Of a stretch of 6,039 nucleotides of DNA, positions 4,778-6,039 are shown one piece after another. How positions within the stretch are numbered: position 1 is the stretch's first letter; each line of letters starts with the position of its first letter. The notes below the pieces were generated by a model. It was not told the origin of the DNA. It saw only the letters and a program-made list of their open reading frames with translations, and did no database searches. The DNA comes from Klebsiella pneumoniae (lineage in GTDB: Bacteria > Pseudomonadota > Gammaproteobacteria > Ga0077536), in the NCBI GenBank assembly GCA_945873015.1, contig CAMCBY010000273.1, positions 1 to 6,039 of the forward strand, read 5' to 3'. Both the position numbers and the translations under genes were made by a program.

Positions 4778-5833
4778 ATGACGGGTCGACTGCTCATACT
4801 GCTGCTGATATTGCTGCTGCCGGTCGCGGCGGTGCGGGCCGCCTCTATCGATGTGCTGTGGTTCACCTATGCCGACCCGCTGTCGGAATATCGTGGCGCG
4901 AGCAGCGGCATCCAGAGCATCGCCAACCTCGCGCCGAGTTATGCGCAAGGCAGTGGCCTGTCCTGGAACCTGACATTTTTCGATAACAACAGCGCCACGC
5001 CTGATTTTGCTGCCTACGATGTGCTGGTCACTGCGAGCGGCGAAGCGTTCCGCACCGGCGCACCGGGCGGTCCGCTGGCGACGCCGAATTACGATGCCAT
5101 CCTCAACAACCAGGCGGCCATCAGCACCGCGCGCGGCGAGCGCACTTTTATTTCCGGCACCGATGCCGATTTTCACGCCATCCGCGGCGACAGTGGCCAA
5201 TGTGCCGCGTTCTCCGGCTGTGGTGTGTGGGACGGTGCGCGCGGTTACCTGGTCAACATGGTCAATTGGGCCGCGAGCGGCGACGGGCTCGGCATCGTCG
5301 CCCTGCTCGATGGCGAGTTTCCCGCCATCGGCGAGCGCTGGTGGTCGCAGCCGAGTTCGTTTCTGCACGATGAACTGGCCGGGCATATTCAATACTTTCG
5401 TGACAATGCGCCGCTCATCCCGTTCGAGGCGAGCGCCTATGCGCTTAACGACGGGCTGAGCTCGCAAGGTCTGAGCGACTGGCGCAATTCCTTTCACGCT
5501 GGATTCGTCGATGTGGCGGGTTACACCGGCACGGTGTTTTCATCGGTGCGACCGGGTGTGCCGGTCAGTATCGCGAGTTCGACTTGGGTGTCTGCCGCCA
5601 CGACTTTCGAACCCGCACCGACCGGAGTGGTCATCCCGATGCCGGGCGATAGCGGCATCTTGTTGCCGATCGTGCGCGGCGGTGGCACGCCGGGTGGGTT
5701 TGGCTCGCCAGAGCTTGCAGCCGCGAGCAGCGCCGTGCCGTTGACGGGCGCATGGATAAATCTCGCATGGGGGCTGTTGTTGCTCATCCGGCGCGGGCGG
5801 CACACAGTGCCGTCAGCAGCAGCCGCGGCTTGA
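4778..5833 (+). CDS. Secreted protein with atypical PEP-CTERM/VPLPA-like sorting signal
   Basis: A 351-aa exported protein of unknown function. Residues 1-21 are a strong signal peptide (Leu/Ile-rich core, cleavage near VRA). The mature N-terminus looks Rossmann-like, with strands SIDVLWFTY, WNLTFFDN and YDVLVTASG, recalling the class I glutamine amidotransferase/ThuA-type fold, though no catalytic Cys is evident. Later come ISGTDADFHAI, a Cys pair in CAAFSGC, GYLVNMVNWAASGDGLGIVAL and a WW. The C-terminus has the three-part layout of exosortase substrates: VPLTGAW (320-326), a hydrophobic stretch to about 337 and the basic cluster RRGRH (338-342). It departs from the norm in lacking a PEP or VPLP proline and in carrying a nine-residue Ala-rich extension. 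Likely fate: export, then membrane retention or sorting to the surface. It is divergent from the thioredoxin/UGSC operon with about 106 bp between starts, so shared regulation is possible but not shown. Confidence 0.78.
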   Translation: MTGRLLILLLILLLPVAAVRAASIDVLWFTYADPLSEYRGASSGIQSIANLAPSYAQGSGLSWNLTFFDNNSATPDFAAYDVLVTASGEAFRTGAPGGPLATPNYDAILNNQAAISTARGERTFISGTDADFHAIRGDSGQCAAFSGCGVWDGARGYLVNMVNWAASGDGLGIVALLDGEFPAIGERWWSQPSSFLHDELAGHIQYFRDNAPLIPFEASAYALNDGLSSQGLSDWRNSFHAGFVDVAGYTGTVFSSVRPGVPVSIASSTWVSAATTFEPAPTGVVIPMPGDSGILLPIVRGGGTPGGFGSPELAAASSAVPLTGAWINLAWGLLLLIRRGRHTVPSAAAAA

Positions 5834-5880
5834 TTGGCGCTTACCGCGCGGCACGCTCCGTGCTGGTTGTGATGCGCGCG

Positions 5881-5895
5881 AACATGCATCATGTT
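5881..5895. repeat. Short inverted repeat in intergenic region
   Basis: AACATG, three bases, CATGTT: a perfect 6-bp inverted repeat between the sorting-signal gene and the next ORF. It might be a regulator site for the downstream gene. A second hairpin with one G-U pair (5849-5865) lies just after the preceding stop but has no T run, so an intrinsic terminator is not supported. Confidence 0.3.
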
Positions 5896-5926
5896 GCCTT
5901 CTGTGCCGCGATGAAAATTTACGACC

Positions 5927-6039
5927 ATGCCTTCTCAAGGTGACGCCAATCCCCCCTCAGCTGGCGCCAACAGCACCACGCCGTCGCGCCGCAATCTGAA
6001 TATCCGTGCGCTGGTGGCGGGCCTCGGTCCGCAAGTCAT
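5927..6039 (+). CDS. Partial unidentified ORF, 5' end only
   Basis: An ATG at 5927 opens a frame with no stop to the window edge: 37 codons, MPSQGDANPPSAGANSTTPS followed by RRNLNIRALVAGLGPQV. The start is polar and Pro/Ser-rich, then comes a basic stretch and the beginning of a possibly hydrophobic segment, so a cytoplasmic N-terminal tail before a membrane segment is one reading. No family can be named from this fragment. No clear Shine-Dalgarno precedes the ATG, and an in-frame start beyond the window remains possible. It lies 93 bp after the previous stop in the same direction. Confidence 0.5.
   Translation, partial: MPSQGDANPPSAGANSTTPSRRNLNIRALVAGLGPQV

Noticed and set aside
4448..5497. 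349-aa minus-strand open frame
   Set aside because: It crosses two real genes and their divergent control region; the translation is the low-complexity Arg/Ala-rich type expected of a GC-rich shadow frame.
5849..5865. Intrinsic terminator after the sorting-signal gene
   Set aside because: The hairpin is short and is not followed by a T run.
1..6039. Alternative genetic code reading UGA as Trp or Gly
   Set aside because: Several unrelated complete genes here (cupredoxin, deacetylase, DUF3617-like, DUF3127-type, sorting-signal protein) end naturally at TGA.

Overview
This 6 kb window is GC-rich bacterial chromosome and holds seven tightly packed genes, the last cut by the window edge. The host looks like a Gram-negative proteobacterium, perhaps an uncultured gammaproteobacterium. 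The reasons are secretory signal peptides, a DUF3617-like secreted protein, a PEP-CTERM-like C-terminal sorting signal and a REP doublet of the GTAGG-nGCGAAT type. That placement is inference. No mobile-element gene, rRNA, tRNA or CRISPR array is visible, and no gene-free stretch exceeds about 170 bp.

Layout: (1) 164-544 (+) is a small secreted cupredoxin-like copper protein. It runs tail to tail, with an 11-bp overlap, into (2) 534-1586 (-), a histone-deacetylase-family zinc amidohydrolase with a possible Tat-type leader. (3) 1742-2197 (+) is a secreted four-cysteine DUF3617-like protein, converging with 9 bp to spare on (4) 2207-2578 (-), a DUF3127-type OB-fold protein with an SSB-like acidic tail. 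The start codon of (4) lies in a perfect 10-bp inverted repeat. A REP doublet (REPIN) fills 2640-2723.

The centrepiece is a two-gene minus-strand operon. Gene (5), 3250-4671, encodes a 473-aa protein with an N-terminal thioredoxin domain (CPTC, cis-proline VPT) fused to a large conserved domain of unknown function. It overlaps by ATGA with gene (6), 2732-3253. Read conventionally, gene (6) is broken by a UGA codon. Read through, it is a complete 173-aa UGSC-family selenoprotein whose in-frame UGA encodes the U of the U-G-S-C motif. Hairpins just 3' of the UGA are SECIS candidates. The pair looks like a thiol/selenol redox module: the thioredoxin domain could reduce the UxxCxxC centre of its partner. 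The substrate is unknown.

Divergent from that operon, 4778-5833 (+) encodes a secreted protein with a Rossmann-like N-terminal region and an atypical VPLTG / hydrophobic / Arg-rich C-terminal sorting signal. A further plus-strand ORF starts at 5927 and runs off the window.
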